Shown here: one piece after another, positions 1 through 12,838 of the stretch | Numbering within the stretch: position 1 is the first letter of the stretch | How the letters are laid out: every line of letters starts with the position of its first letter | Source: Ailurus styani | Lineage: Eukaryota; Chordata; Mammalia; Carnivora; Ailuridae | Direction: 5' to 3' | Assembly (NCBI GenBank): GCA_002007465.1 | Contig: LNAC01000038.1 | Location: 5,637,286-5,701,285, forward strand | Length of the DNA stretch: 64,000 nucleotides | Notes under the pieces: generated by a model | Told to the model about the DNA's origin: nothing | Databases searched by the model: none | What the model saw: the letters and a program-made list of their open reading frames with translations, nothing else | Made by a program: the position numbers and the translations under genes

Positions 1-803
1 CTGTATATATTTGGAAACCATCTGGGGTCTACTTGAGAATTCAGAAGGTATTGAAAGCTACAGGCTGGTCTGGAGCATAGTGGCTGGGAATTATATAGAT
101 GTTTCCTGATGTGTCTACCAACTTCAGATATTCAATAAAATAGTTATAGGACTTATTATTATGCTTCAAGAATAAATAAATGAATAGGTAAGTGTTAGTA
201 TGTCAGAATAGTACCACAAATTTAGACAAATAAAGATAAGCTGGATAATGTTGATAATGTTAGCCAAAATGCAAAGTTCTGAATGTGCAAATAAAAATTT
301 AGATTAAAAAATTATCTTGATGTGTAAAATGTAGGAACAAACAGATCAAAGAAAAATAGATATCAAAGCCAGCAAATACATGCAGTAATGCTTACCTCAC
401 CTATGAATCAGAAAATACAATTTTCCATTTGCATTACTGGAAAATATTTTTAAAGTTTTTTTTAAAAAGAAAATATCAAGGATTGATTAGTATATGAAGA
501 AAGGGTATCCTCATATATTCATTCTGTGTGTGGACAAATTGAAAACTTTATGGATAGTGGTTTGGCAACATCTAAAATGTCTCTAGTTCCAAATAGTGGC
601 CAAGATAAATGAATATTTATATTAATCATCATAGTGAATTTGCCTCTTACCAAATTACCTTGCTTCTAAAACTTATACATTTGGAAATCTCCTAGTTTAA
701 ATGATAATAAGGGGCCTTTAAATATTATATTGATATATAGCTAGTATTTCACTTTTACAAACATCAGAAAAAGAGCATGACTTGATGAATGCTACTTTTT
801 CTC
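1..803. other. AT-rich non-coding sequence, no confident feature
   Basis: No gene, exon pair or clear repeat is recognised. A stretch near 500-580 faintly resembles the 3' part of an old L1 ORF2, but too weakly to call. Confidence 0.5.
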
Positions 804-1007
804 TTTTAAAGATTTATTTATTTATTTTGAGAAGGTGCACAGAAGCACACATGCTCAGAAGTTGGGGCAGGGGCAGAGGAAGAGAATCTGCTAGCAGACT
901 CCCTCTGAGCACAGAGCCCAGGCAGAGGTGGGGCTCGATCTCACAACCCGTGAGATCATGACCTGAGGAGAAACCAAGCTCAAGCAACTAAGGCACCCAG
1001 GCACTCC
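804..1007 (-). mobile_element. CAN-SINE (older, diverged)
   Basis: Read on the minus strand this is a tRNA-derived carnivore SINE. The plus strand shows the reversed tail (TTTTAAAGATTTATTTATTT), the reversed central box (GAGATCATGACCTGAG) and the reversed head (AAGGCACCCAGGCACTCC). It is well diverged, so it belongs to an older subfamily. No clear target-site duplication is seen. Confidence 0.9.
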
Positions 1008-1977
1008 AATAAACACAACTTTTGTTCTGCAGCTTGTAATGATCAAAATATAGTGGATATGTTTGACAGTCAACAATGTTAATGTCATTTACAATCTCTA
1101 ATTATTATCTCCTCTGATTTTTTATATAGATTACTTCCATACTCCCTCTGTTGCCGGATTTACAGGCAATAGTAAAAAATATTTTATGGGAAAAATTACT
1201 TTTCTCTCACTAGTCTAGAGGATGGAGTTCTAATGTGTGTATGTGTGTGTGTGTGTGTGTGTGTAAAAGAAATAGAGGATGGATCTCTAATATATGTAAA
1301 TATATGTGTGTGTGTGTGTATAAAAGAAATAACCTGTATAGTCACCTTTAGAAATTATAATCAAATAATGCAGTGGCTAAAGGCTTGAGTTCTAATTAAT
1401 TCCAATGTTTTTACATTTGAGGTACAGTTTGCAAATGTTTGAATATTCATAGTGATTTCTTAACCTGCTTTAAATAAGAATATTAATGCAGATGGAATAG
1501 AATTAATTAACAAGGAACATTTTATGTTGTTAAATGTAGATACTTGAAGAACTTGTCCAGTACATTGAGAGGGATGACATGACATAGAAGAATATATTTT
1601 GTTGTATTAGAGAGGACTTCTGTCTCCTTTTCCTGCATCATGTATTTGGTTAACCTTCTATACACTAATTCCCTACTCCAGTTAGGCCAGACCTAACGCT
1701 CTTCCTAGGAACCTCACATGCTTTTTGGAACATATAATTCACATCTTCACAGGTGGATATTTAAGGCTCTAGGGTAGTTTCAGGAAGGAACAGTTTTCAA
1801 TTCCTTTCAAGGTCCTTCTAGCTGGACTAAGAATCAAATTGGCATGAGACTGATTAACAGGAGAAAATTGGGGAATCCATAATAGACTTGAAATTCCAAA
1901 TACAGTGAGGTAACATGATACTTTTGTATGAGCTACAGAGAGAGGTAGAAGTCTGAGCATAGGAAGGAAGAAAGATA
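1008..1977. other. AT-rich non-coding sequence
   Basis: No gene is recognised. It holds the GT-rich tandem duplication described separately at 1217-1330. Short open frames here (for example 1769-1984 on the minus strand) have no recognisable family. Confidence 0.5.
1217..1330. repeat. Tandem duplication of a 57-bp unit with (GT)n core
   Basis: Two adjacent 57-bp units (1217-1273 and 1274-1330) each start AGAGGATGGA, pass through a TCTAAT segment and a (GT)n run, and end TAAAAGAAAT. The units differ by several substitutions inside the TG/TA-rich core. Confidence 0.85.
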
Positions 1978-2172
1978 GGGGCATCTGGGTGTCTCAGTCA
2001 GTTAGGCCTCTGACTCTTGATTTTGGCTCAGGTCATGATCTCAGGGTTGTAAGATGGAGCCCCATCTCAAGCTCAGTGCACAGTCTGCTTGAGATTCTCT
2101 CTCTCCCTTTCCCACTCCCAGCATATGCTCTATAAACAAACAAACAAACAAACAAACTCTTTAAAAAAAAAA
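1978..2172 (+). mobile_element. CAN-SINE (older subfamily, AAAC-rich tail)
   Basis: The head GGGGCATCTGGGTGTCTCAG, the central CTCAGGTCATGATCTCAGGG box and a CT-rich segment lead into an (AAAC)n tail and a final A run ending at 2172. The 'GACTCTTGATTTTGGCTC' internal segment is the older arctoid form. The HNRNPDL-derived sequence starts a few bases after the tail. Confidence 0.93.
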
Positions 2173-2186
2173 ATGAAGTGGAGAAA

Positions 2187-3395
<1,209 letters not shown>

Positions 3396-4590
3396 GATCA
3401 CAGTATTAGGAGACCATCCAAAGTGAATGGAACACAATAGGCACAAAAAAGGTAAAAGAAGTCAGGTAAAATTGGCAGTAGAATGCCTATGTACAACCAA
3501 AAGTTTACAGGTTTTCAGGTTAGATCATAGACAGAGGGGCCATCTTCTATTAAGGTAATGCCTGGATTTTATGCCCTCCAAGCATAGATTCTTGAGACAC
3601 AAAGAATCCTAATTTGCAAATCCATTAATAGGGATTGGGGATATAATCAGAATGGAATACTCTAGCATTTTAATAATTATAAATCAAATAAAAAGATTTC
3701 CTCTGTTGGTCTGAATAATCCTTTAGAACCCACATCCTATGAAGTTAATAAAGTGGATGTACTCCCACTTTACCAGGTAAAATTATCTGGAAACATTATA
3801 GAAATATTACTTTGAAATTTCTAATAATCAATCCTATGTTATTTAGAGATTTTTAGTCCAAGCATGCTCTACTCCATCTTCAATCTGAAACTGATAATGT
3901 ATTGCTTCTATTGCTGACTAAGTTAATATGTAGTGTTCTGTCTCCAAATTCCTAGTGATAATTAAAGTATTCCTAAAATTTAAAGACTTTTCTTCACATG
4001 CACGTATAAATATCAGTGTTCTCTTTCTCAAGATTGGTTTGGTAGTTTTTAAGAGAATTTAACATAAGGAATGAAAAGCAAATGTGATTATTAAAAGTCA
4101 AATACAGGTGCTAAAGTATTAAATATTTTCTAAAACAAGAATTAGGGTATGTATTATATAAGCTTTAGAAAGTGACAAGTTATACAAATTGTTTGATTTC
4201 CTTTGGAGGAAAAAATCTTAAAGCTATGATAGGGTAAAATTAATTCCATGATAATCCAAAAAGGCCTAGATTTTAATAGGATTCAACTTATGTGTCATAA
4301 AAGAAAATAGATAAGACAAGAGAAAGAATGATAACATATATCTAACCTAATAAATCTGAGAAAAAGTCAAGAGAAGAGCCTTTCTCAAGGGAATAAAAGA
4401 TAGTTTGTTACACTTTACCTGCCAAGAAGAAGGAGAATGAGAAAGGCAGAGAAAGGTATATAGCAGAAAATGTACTGTCTCTGAATAAAACTCATAGTAT
4501 TCCCAGAATTCAGAATTCTGCCAGCAAGTACATTCTCTTAGCTAATTAGAATCAAAGGAAGTGTTTGGGGCCAGATCTAGCTGATGTTAA
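3396..4590. other. AT-rich non-coding sequence, nothing recognised
   Basis: No gene or confident repeat is seen. The pseudogene 3' edge is uncertain by some tens of bases. Confidence 0.45.
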
Positions 4591-4809
4591 AATCTCATGA
4601 TTTCAGGGTGCCTGGGTGGCTCAGTGGGTTAAAGCCTCTCTGCCTTTGGCTTAGCAGGGAGCCTGCTTCCTCCTCTCTCTCTGCCTGCCTGTCTGCCTAC
4701 TTGTAATCTCTCTCTCTCTGTGTCAAATAAATAAATAAAATCTTTAAAAAAAAAAAGAAATAAAATGCTTTAACTCTCAATGTTTAAAAAAAAAAATCTC
4801 ATCATTTCC
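4591..4809 (+). mobile_element. CAN-SINE, internally deleted, with target-site duplication
   Basis: The SINE body runs from about 4606 to 4757: head GGGTGCCTGGGTGGCTCAG, then a jump from the 'CCTTTGGCT' segment directly to 'TAGCAGGGAGCCTGC', so the central GGTCATGATCTCAGGGTCCTGG box is missing. The tail is AAATAAATAAATAAAATCTTT plus A run. Flanks AAATCTCATGATTTC (before) and AAATCTCATCATTTC (4795-4809) look like a target-site duplication. About 40 bp lie between the first A run and the second flank. Confidence 0.9.
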
Positions 4810-6434
4810 ACCCTTGGTATTTTCCTAACTTGAGAAAATACTATTTTTAACTGAAAAAAATAATGAAAATTTGTTTCTCTTTATTTACTATCTTAAAAAT
4901 ATTAAACATCTATATAATTTTATATGATATTTCACTTAGAAAAAAGACTAGAAAAATTTCATCAAAAATATTGACAATGTGATTCTATAGTTATTGGGAT
5001 TAAGTATATATTTGTTTTTCCTAAAGAACTTACCCTCTTCCTCTCTTGTTTCCAGTAAGTGGTTAAATAAAAGTAAAAACCCCTCACCTGGTTCTTAATA
5101 ATATCAATAATAATACTAATAAAGTGATTCCACCCTAGTTGCAGATTTTAATAAATTTTAAATTGTTACTACTTCTCCTTTTTCTAGCCATCAATCAATT
5201 AAAAAGTTAATACATTCAGGTACTTCTTAAATATTTTCCTTTACTTAGCATAAGCACACTTTTATATAGCATTCTATCTTTCTCCATTGCAAAAGCTGAG
5301 ATTTAAAAAAAAATTCTAAATATGTCAAATTGATATCCAAATAGACTCCTTCTTTCACAATTTTATGTCACAAATGTGTGCTGTTGTGTTAACATGATGA
5401 AAACTTTGGGAATATAGGTATTGTCAGTAGTCCATGACATAAACTAAGACTACACATAGACAGCATTTGTAGAATTATCAACAAGGCTTCAGAACATTTC
5501 CTTTCCCTAAATATCCACAGATATAGTTTACAGAATGAACTGTACATAGAAACTGAACATAAAAGTGAGTTGAAAGCTTTATATTGTTATAGAATTTCAA
5601 AATGAAAAAAAAAGGCTATTAAATCAGTGTGACAATCTTAAGAAATGTAGAGCATTATTTCCTCAGTTATATTCCCCCAAGATTTGTCCAACCTAGTTTT
5701 AAATGACTAAAGCAATGAGGCTTCCTCAGAGCATCCTTTGGGATACTATCCCATAGCCTAATTGTAAGTACTATTAGAAATTTTGGTAGGTGTGTGAATT
5801 CTCAGGACATTTTTATGCCTTGTTTCAGCAAATTGCTGTTCACAGATGACTTCATCAAAAAAGGTGTCTTTGTATAGAATCAGATGATTGAAAACTCATG
5901 CTGCATTTTGCATAATATTTGATAGCTATTACCATCCTGAATAACATGTACTTATTTCCATGACTCATTTTCTTCTATTATGATTTTATATAGTTTGTAA
6001 ATAGAGTTACTGTGAACTGTCTCATGATGTCTAAAAATGGAATGTGTGGAAGTTAAATGCAATCAAGCAAGAAAGATTAATTAAAAAAAATTGCATCCTC
6101 AGTTTTCAAAGCTGTGAGCATTTTATTGTTTCTATGGTATGACTACTAATTGTTATAAATAACCAGTTTGACATTCTTTAACAAATCATTTCAGGAAATA
6201 GTAAGGATAAGCCAGAGAACAAATATGTATTTGTATGTACTTCATGGACATACACAGGTATATAGATACACACATCTAAATATAAAACAAATATACATAT
6301 ATACATTACCTATATATCTGTGTGTATTTCTGTATATTTATCTTTCTGTATCAGCAATACTATAATAATCACTGCTATGTAGACAATGAGGGAGAGGATC
6401 TAGGTTAAAATATAAGTTGGAACCACCTCTCCAT
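4810..6434. other. AT-rich non-coding sequence with a CR1/L3-like trace
   Basis: No gene is recognised. The CR1/L3-like remnant near 5680-5790 is listed separately. An AT/GT-rich low-complexity stretch lies at 6220-6350. Confidence 0.45.
5680..5790 (+). repeat. Possible CR1/L3 LINE 3' remnant
   Basis: The order TTTGTCCAACCTAGTTTTAAA, then GGCTTCCTCAGAGCAT, then a segment with CCCATAGCCTAATTG and AGTACTATTAGAAATTTT resembles the 3' end of ancient mammalian CR1/L3 LINEs. Similarity is by eye and heavily diverged. Confidence 0.4.
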
Positions 6435-6667
6435 TAAAATGGTAACTGGAGGACACTTGGGTGGCTCAGTGAGTTAAAGCCTCTGCCTTCGGCTCAGGTC
6501 ATGATCTCAGGGTCCAGGGATGGAGGCCCACATCGGGCTCTCTGCTTCCTCCTCTCTCTCTGCCTACCTCTCTGCCTACTTGTGATCTCTCTCTCTCTGT
6601 GTCAAATAAATAAAATCTTTTAAAAAATAAAAAATAATAAATAAATAACATAAAATGGTAACTGGAG
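6435..6667 (+). mobile_element. CAN-SINE with 17-bp perfect target-site duplication
   Basis: The SINE body is about 6452-6650, with the mustelid-type head (GTGGCTCAGTGAGTTAAAGC) and TGCCTACTTGTGATCTCTC box. It lacks the usual 'GCTCAGCGGGGAGCCTGC' segment between GGGCTCTCTGC and TTCCTCC. The 17-bp flank TAAAATGGTAACTGGAG is identical at 6435-6451 and 6651-6667, showing a recent retrotransposition. Confidence 0.97.
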
Positions 6668-7353
6668 TCATTTAAAATAGATGAGAATCTCCCAGAACTA
6701 ACTATAGGATTGTGGGTAAAAAGAGGGGGCATGGGAAAGATTTGTGGGTGTATCACCATTAAAATAAACTAAATAAAACAAGGAGAGTCTACAAGGAAAT
6801 CAAAATGGACAGACCAGAGAGATTAATAGGGAATTTAGGGGAATGAGATTTGATATTCATACATCAAAATATCACCATGTATTGGTGCCAAAAGTACATA
6901 AATTTCAAGTAAATGAATCTGAGCTTACAGATTTGAAGTGTGGACTAAATATAATAGTATTTAAAGTCTTGTGAGATATAAAGCTACATTTGATATTATT
7001 GTGCATCTCGTAACCCTATAATTAACATTTGTATTAGAAATGTCAATTTGCAATGATCCAAATGAAGAATAAATTATTGTGGGAAAAATAGGATAATGTG
7101 TTCAACTGACTCTAGAAGAAAGAAGCTTCTATTTATATAGACTTTTGTCACATACATTATGTGTGGTGCATTATACTTACTATAGAATATTTCCTTTTTT
7201 TTTTTTTTACTCTTTTGGTATTTAGGTCCACAAATGAACTCAGTAAAAAACTCACATATAGTAGGAAAGAGCAACACAATTAAATGCCACTACAAGCTAA
7301 ATTTGATCAAAACATTTCACCATCTTCTTGTGGATCTCTGAAAATTCTTCTTC
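6668..7353. other. AT-rich non-coding sequence, nothing recognised
   Basis: No gene or confident repeat family is seen. It contains a T run at 7195-7208. Confidence 0.45.
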
Positions 7354-7549
7354 TTTTTTTTTTTTTAAAGATTTTGTTTACTTACTTGACAGAGAGAGAT
7401 CACAAGTAGGCAGAGAGGCAGGCAGAGGGAGAGGAGGAAATAGGCTCCCTGCTAAGCAGAGAGCTGGATGCAGGGCTCAATCCCAGGACCCTGAGATCAT
7501 GACCTGAGCTGAAGGCAGAGGCTTAACCCACTGAGGCACCCAGGCGCCC
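7354..7549 (-). mobile_element. CAN-SINE (mustelid type)
   Basis: A reversed full-length element: T run, AAAGATTTTGTTTACTTACTT, GAGATCACAAGTAGGCAGAG, GAGATCATGACCTGAGC, and head CACCCAGGCGCCC at the right. Imperfect flanks (AAATTCTTCTT / AAGTTCTTCTT) could be a target-site duplication. Confidence 0.95.
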
Positions 7550-9300
7550 TGCAAGTTCTTCTTAAATAGTAATGGTTTGTCCTTATTATTTTCCATATAT
7601 ACAAGTTTAAGAATGGCATAAATTTTGGTAAATGAATTAATCCATTCACTACATCACTTTTGTAAGTATGATTCCTGCAATTTTGTGTCCCTACCATTAT
7701 AACTTTGTCTTTCTGTATGCCCCTAAAAGATTGAACCATTAAGCTGAGTTAGCTTTGACCTTTGAAATGAGATTAGGAAGAAAAAAAAAGAAGAAGAAGA
7801 AGAGGCATAGTCCAATTAAACTGTTATTCAGCCATTTGGTTAACAAAATGTGGTATTTACTAATTGTATCATTATTATGTACACTGAGTTTTTCTTATAT
7901 AAGATTACTTTAGAATAAAATCTCATGGTGTTTGTTTATACATAAAGCTTAGAAAGGTCAAGCTTTTTGGAGACCTTCCAAGTTATATTTCAGAATCCTA
8001 TTATTTACATTTTTTCATAATGTTAAATGTCATTTTGTTTGCAGGCAGAGAACCAACTTCATTCCTCCATTATATTAATGGAATGAAGGAAATTAAAAAT
8101 ACATCATCAGATTAGTGAACCAGAGGAAGAGAATGCCTACTACTACTTTTAGTCAGACAGCAAAATACTATAGACTGAGAAGGTCAAATGTTTGCTATCA
8201 CATTATGTGTTATCACATAAAATGTGGAATAATGAGTTAAGACAAATTATACCTAGTCAATGAGATAATGGTTTACATTCTACATCTAGCTTATGGTTTA
8301 AAGAAAAAACATACATAGTATGAGGAATTAGCAACTGTTACCTCAACTAAAAATCTTGTAAAGCTCATCTGTCTCTACTAGTTTAACTCACCATGTAAAT
8401 ATTACATTGCCTGATGTTCTGTATTTCACAGAATAGAGTAAATATAATTTAATAAGTTAAGTTAATAGAGTAGCATATATTCTCAACTTAATTTCATAAT
8501 TTACTGATATACAGGCATTGCCAATTGAATTATTTATATTAATCATATTGAAATTAAGATCTGTTAGGAACAATCGAAAGTGAAATCAGAAAGTGAATTT
8601 CAAATCTACATTTTATTGCTGTGCATACAGAGAACCATGAATACTTAATTTATGTGAAGACACTAAATGTATTACCGTTGGGCCTTATTTAGACTTCGGG
8701 TATCTTTGGTCATATTATGATAACGTTCATTTTGACCAGCTATGTCAAACAAAAGTGTCTCTAAATGTCTTTTTATATGTTGATTAATTTCCAGTTTTTC
8801 CAGTTTTCTGCAATCCCCAATGATTGGTCTGCTTTAGATGAATACATTATAGCCTCTTACAGGCATTGAGTTTAGCAATCTCATTTTTCCCTCAGAATAC
8901 TTGAAAGTATAGGTATTGTATACATGCAATCATATAAAAAACTCATACATTGTGACATAAAACATTGATGTGTTTACAATAAATTAAATATGGTTAGATT
9001 ATTTGAACAAAAACTTCAAAAAGTTTAAAAAATCAAGTTGTCTTCTAGAAAATTGTTAAGAACTATTTAAAACTCTTCCAGGGAACCTAGATAATCATTG
9101 ATTTCCCATAGATGATTAACATAGTTTATTTATTTTGTATCTACACGTAGCAAGATATTAACAAGTTAATAACATTCAAACACAATAAGTGAAAGCACAA
9201 GATCTATAATATTGCTTTAAAATAGGCACATCCTCAGTGGACTTCTTGGGAAATAGAAATCAATCGCTACCAAAAATTTCTCACTTGTCAACTTGGTAAA
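7550..9300. other. AT-rich non-coding sequence, nothing recognised
   Basis: No gene is seen. A short GAA run lies at about 7788-7804. No repeat family is identified with confidence. Confidence 0.45.
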
Positions 9301-9311
9301 GTGCCAGAATG

Positions 9312-9360
9312 TTAACTTAATTAAAATTAAGTTAATTTTATGTAAAATTAAGTTAATTTA
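9312..9360. repeat. AT-rich inverted repeat plus direct repeat
   Basis: TTAACTTAATT (9312-9322) and AATTAAGTTAA (9325-9335) form a perfect 11-bp inverted repeat with a 2-bp spacer. The segment AAAATTAAGTTAATTT recurs at 9323 and 9344, so the right arm is also duplicated directly. Confidence 0.9.
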
Positions 9361-9450
9361 TCTCCAAATACAGTCACCTTATGAGGTACTAGAGGTTATG
9401 ATTTCAACATACACATTTGGGGGATGGGATGCATTTCAGATCATAATAAC
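9361..9450 (-). repeat. MaLR (MLT1-type) LTR fragment
   Basis: The order TCTCCAAATACAGTCACC, TGAGGTACTAGAGGTTATGA, TTTCAACATA and a G-rich run then ATTTCAGATCATAATAA matches the reverse complement of the 5' end of MLT1-class LTRs. It is a short diverged fragment. Confidence 0.6.
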
Positions 9451-9597
9451 CCATTTTCCCAAATAAAAAAATACATAAAAGAGAATGGAATAATGATTTT
9501 GTAACACTGGGCCATAATCACATATTGAAATCAGGTTATAACACTTCAATTTATATAATTTAGTTACAATACCTTTGTACTTTGTAGGTACATTGGT

Positions 9598-9655
9598 TGT
9601 GTGTGTGTGTGCATGTGTGTGTGAGCGCACGCGCACACACACACGAGCACAAGCG
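9598..9655. repeat. (TG)n followed by (CA)n alternating purine-pyrimidine tract
   Basis: A TG run passes through GAGCGCACGCG into a CA run, giving about 50 bp of almost unbroken purine-pyrimidine alternation with partial inverted symmetry around 9625-9632. Confidence 0.95.
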
Positions 9656-9659
9656 GGCA

Positions 9660-11484
9660 CGCTGTATTTTTCATGGTGTATATGTGTGCATTTATAATAT
9701 GTCTTCCTTAAGTAAGGAAACAAAGAAGTCAGCTCCCATATCAAATATCAAATATTAGTCTTTTACTGGCCCAATCAATGCATAGTTTTCTACGATTTTT
9801 TAATAAGATTCAATAAGGTTATATGACATATTTAATGTAAACACCTCAAGCTTTTGGACATATTCTCAAAAAGAAAAAAAAATGAGCTTAGTACAGAGCC
9901 CTGCACATACTAAAGTACTTGATAAATGTTTGTTAAATATAAAGATTTTCAAAAGTTACTGTGATGCTGGTAGCCAGTTTCCCAGGAATCTACCCTAATT
10001 AGCTTATGACAGAGCCTGCTCTTTTCTGTCTTCTGGGGTCAGCCCTTGGGTGAGGAGGGAAAAAGGGTACACAATAGGAAACAGCATAAGTGGAATACTG
10101 ACAAGAGGAAAAAAGAAGCCAAAAAACCAAACCAAGAATCTAATTTATCTTATGTTACCCAAGTCCCCTCCAGATCTAAAAGGGCAACTGCTCTCTGGCA
10201 TTCAGAAATAGGAGGAAAGGATGATTGCTTGGGTGGAGTGAGATGACTGGAACAAGTCCTGAAATATGTTTCATAACATTCTGGGCTACTGTTTTGCTGA
10301 CTCAGGTGGTATATTGAACAATAATGTTCATTTGCCTATTCTTTTCTCTTATTTGATGGCATAAACAAAGCAGGCAGTCTAGCAATGAGACTGAAGTTAT
10401 CTCTGGAATGGGGAGCGTGAAGGGACAGGAGGAACATCTTCAAACCTTTGAATTAATTTTACTATTTTTGTAACATGAATCAGGTTTGTTTGCTGTAGTC
10501 TTGACTGAAAACTTATCAGTAATCATCAGACACTGTTTTAGTAAAAGTGTAAAGGTCATTTGTTGTTGTTATTTGGATGTAAAAATAATGACTTTATCTT
10601 TAAAACTGTAAATGGTACTTTAAGCAGATTGTCTCAGAGAATTGCCAAGATATAGATCAGTTTGGGAGTTGGTGGCAGGAAATTAGAACGAGATACACAG
10701 CAAAGTGTCAATGACAGCAAATGTGCATATCTCTGCCTTTTTATCAGGTTTTTTGGGGGGATGTATTTTGTTGGTTTTTTTTTAAGCAACAAAGAGAGAC
10801 CTGGATAAACAGATCATTAGCAAAGAAAGAGGAAAATCCTGCATAGGATACACAAAGGGAGACATCACCAAATGGAGTAAAGTTAAGTCTTTCCAAATAT
10901 AAACACATGCAGTCCTATGTCAGATTTTTTTAAAAATGTATATAATATTCAAATTAATTGCATAAGACTATTTTAAAATTCTCATTTATATTTATAATAT
11001 CTAAAATGATGAATGTGTTCAGCAAACATTCAAGTAATTTATACACTCTAATTCCTTAAATACATGAAGGGAATTGAAAGTTAGTCAACACTTAGAAAAG
11101 TTATGTCTCCCTGTGTAAAAAAAAACAGTTGCATAGAAAACAATATCACAGAGGACAGCCGTGTTTCAGTTACTGTGTAATAACCAAGATCTCTGAGAAG
11201 GTGCAGTTAACAAATCAAAATTAAGGGTAAAACCATGGAATAGAGTGACTGACACCAAACAGAGGAAAAGATCTTTGAAACTGAATGAACGTGATCTTGG
11301 TTGGATTAACTGTTCACATCGTTGTCAAGGGAAAAGATGATGGTTAGAAAAATAAGAAAAGATGAGTAACTGGTGGCACCGGGCAGGGGTCAAGGGGTGG
11401 TGGTGCTGCTGGGCTATATGCTATGAGGGGGGGTTGAAGCCTCCTGCTGCCAGAGGAACCCTTTGGCCACAGTAAGCATTAGTA
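9660..11484. other. Non-coding sequence, nothing recognised
   Basis: No gene or named repeat is recognised. A small open frame at 10046-10246 (+) is Lys/Arg-rich with no family resemblance. Sequence just before 11485 is somewhat GC-richer (11380-11480) and may include 5' UTR of the SAR1A copy. Confidence 0.45.
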
Positions 11485-12100
11485 ATGTCTTTCTTCCTTG
11501 AGTGAATCAACAGTGTGCTCCAGTTCCTAGGACTCTACAAGAAATCTAGAAAACTTGTATTCTTGGGTTTGGACAATGCAGGCAAAACCACTCTTCTACA
11601 CATACTCAACAATGACTGATTGGGCCAACATGTTTCAACATTAGTTGCAATATCAGAAGAGCTGACAATTGCTAGAATGACTTTTACAACATTTGACCTT
11701 AATGGGCATGAGCAAGCACATCAGGTTTGGAAAAATTACCTCCCAACCATCAGTGGGATTGTCTTTCTGATGGATTGTGCAGATCATCCTCACTTCATGG
11801 AAACCACACTTGAGCTAAATGCTTTAATGACCAATGAAACAATATCTAATGTGCCAATCCTCATCTTGGGTAACAAAAAGCAACAGAACAGATGTAATCA
11901 GTGAAGAAAATCTCCATGAGGTACTTAAGCTTTATGGTTAGACCACAGGAAGGAGCTGGCTGTCTGCCCCATGAAAGTGTTACTTGCAGGGTACTCAAGA
12001 GGCAAAGCTATGACAAGGGCTTCCGCAGGTTTTCCAGTGTATTGATTGATGTTTGGACAGTGAAAGCAAAAGAGTTTTACTTCTCTGGACTGATCCTAAA
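11485..12100 (+). pseudogene. SAR1A: SAR1A processed pseudogene (COPII small GTPase)
   Basis: This is a dead, intron-less copy of SAR1A, the Arf-family GTPase that starts COPII coat assembly at ER exit sites. The ATG is at 11485 (MSFFLE), followed at once by TGA, where the parent has a Trp. [19 protein letters not shown] and the G1 loop GLDNAGKT are intact. A second TGA falls at the Arg of 'DRLGQHV' (about 11617). The body [20 protein letters not shown] carries a Gly-to-Asn change in the switch II DxxG motif, and the NKxD guanine motif is damaged by a frameshift at LILGNKK (about 11873). A stop follows LKLYG, and about 20 nt are missing near 11960. The end reads CKxx...KRQ-like sequence to a TGA near 12045. 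Residues [14 protein letters not shown] and GHEQA favour SAR1A over SAR1B. Confidence 0.95.
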
Positions 12101-12183
12101 AAAAAAAGGCAAAGAAAAAGAAGAAAAGAAAGAAGAGGAAAAAATAAGAAAAGAAAGGAAGACTGTGAAAAATAAGTTAAAAC
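12098..12183 (+). repeat. A/G-rich tract, possible decayed poly(A) tail
   Basis: A purine-rich stretch (A run, then AAAGAAAAAGAAGAAAAG-like sequence) follows the SAR1A 3' UTR-like segment. It may be the degenerate poly(A) tail of the retrocopy, or an independent purine repeat. Confidence 0.55.
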
Positions 12184-12838
12184 TGTGAGATAATGAGGGA
12201 AATAATCTGGGGTTAATAGGTGACAGAGAAACACCGATTTTAACCTCTGTGGTACAACCACAATTTCCAAAGATTTATTATTATTATTATTATTAGATAT
12301 TGTTATTATCAAAACAAAACATGCACACTAGAACTACTTTACAACAGCTTTTTCATTCTCAAGTTCTCTGACTTGTTTCTGGTTGATTAATTTTACCTTC
12401 TCTTAGATTTTTTAGATTTTGTCTATTTTTGAAAGTATCTGTAAAAAATAGAATTATAAATAGGAAGTTATTTTCTTTCAGACCATTGGAAATAATTTTT
12501 TTGGTCTAAGTTCTTGTTACCATGGTTTCTATGGAAAGTTAATGGTCCATTTAATTCTTCCTTCTACAAAAAGTAATCAATCTTCTCTCCCCACACCCAC
12601 CTATTTCCATTTCACTAGCTAATGTATTCTGGAGTTTTATTTTTATGTGTCTAAGAATGAATTTATTTATATTTATTCTGCTTTGGATTTTCTGGCTTCT
12701 TGGAATTATGAGTTTGTGTCTTTCATCAATTTTGGAACATCCCCAGACATTGTCTTTATATTCTGCCTCTGACCTGCCTCTTGACTTAGAGTGTTCCAAT
12801 TAAGTATTTGTTAGATCCTTGCTCTACCCTCTATAACT
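12184..12838. other. Non-coding sequence with a (TTA)n run
   Basis: No gene is recognised. A (TTA)n microsatellite lies at about 12274-12296. Confidence 0.5.

Noticed and set aside
12101..12188. Lys/Glu-rich peptide as a real coding tail
   Set aside because: It translates the A/G-rich tract after the SAR1A retrocopy.
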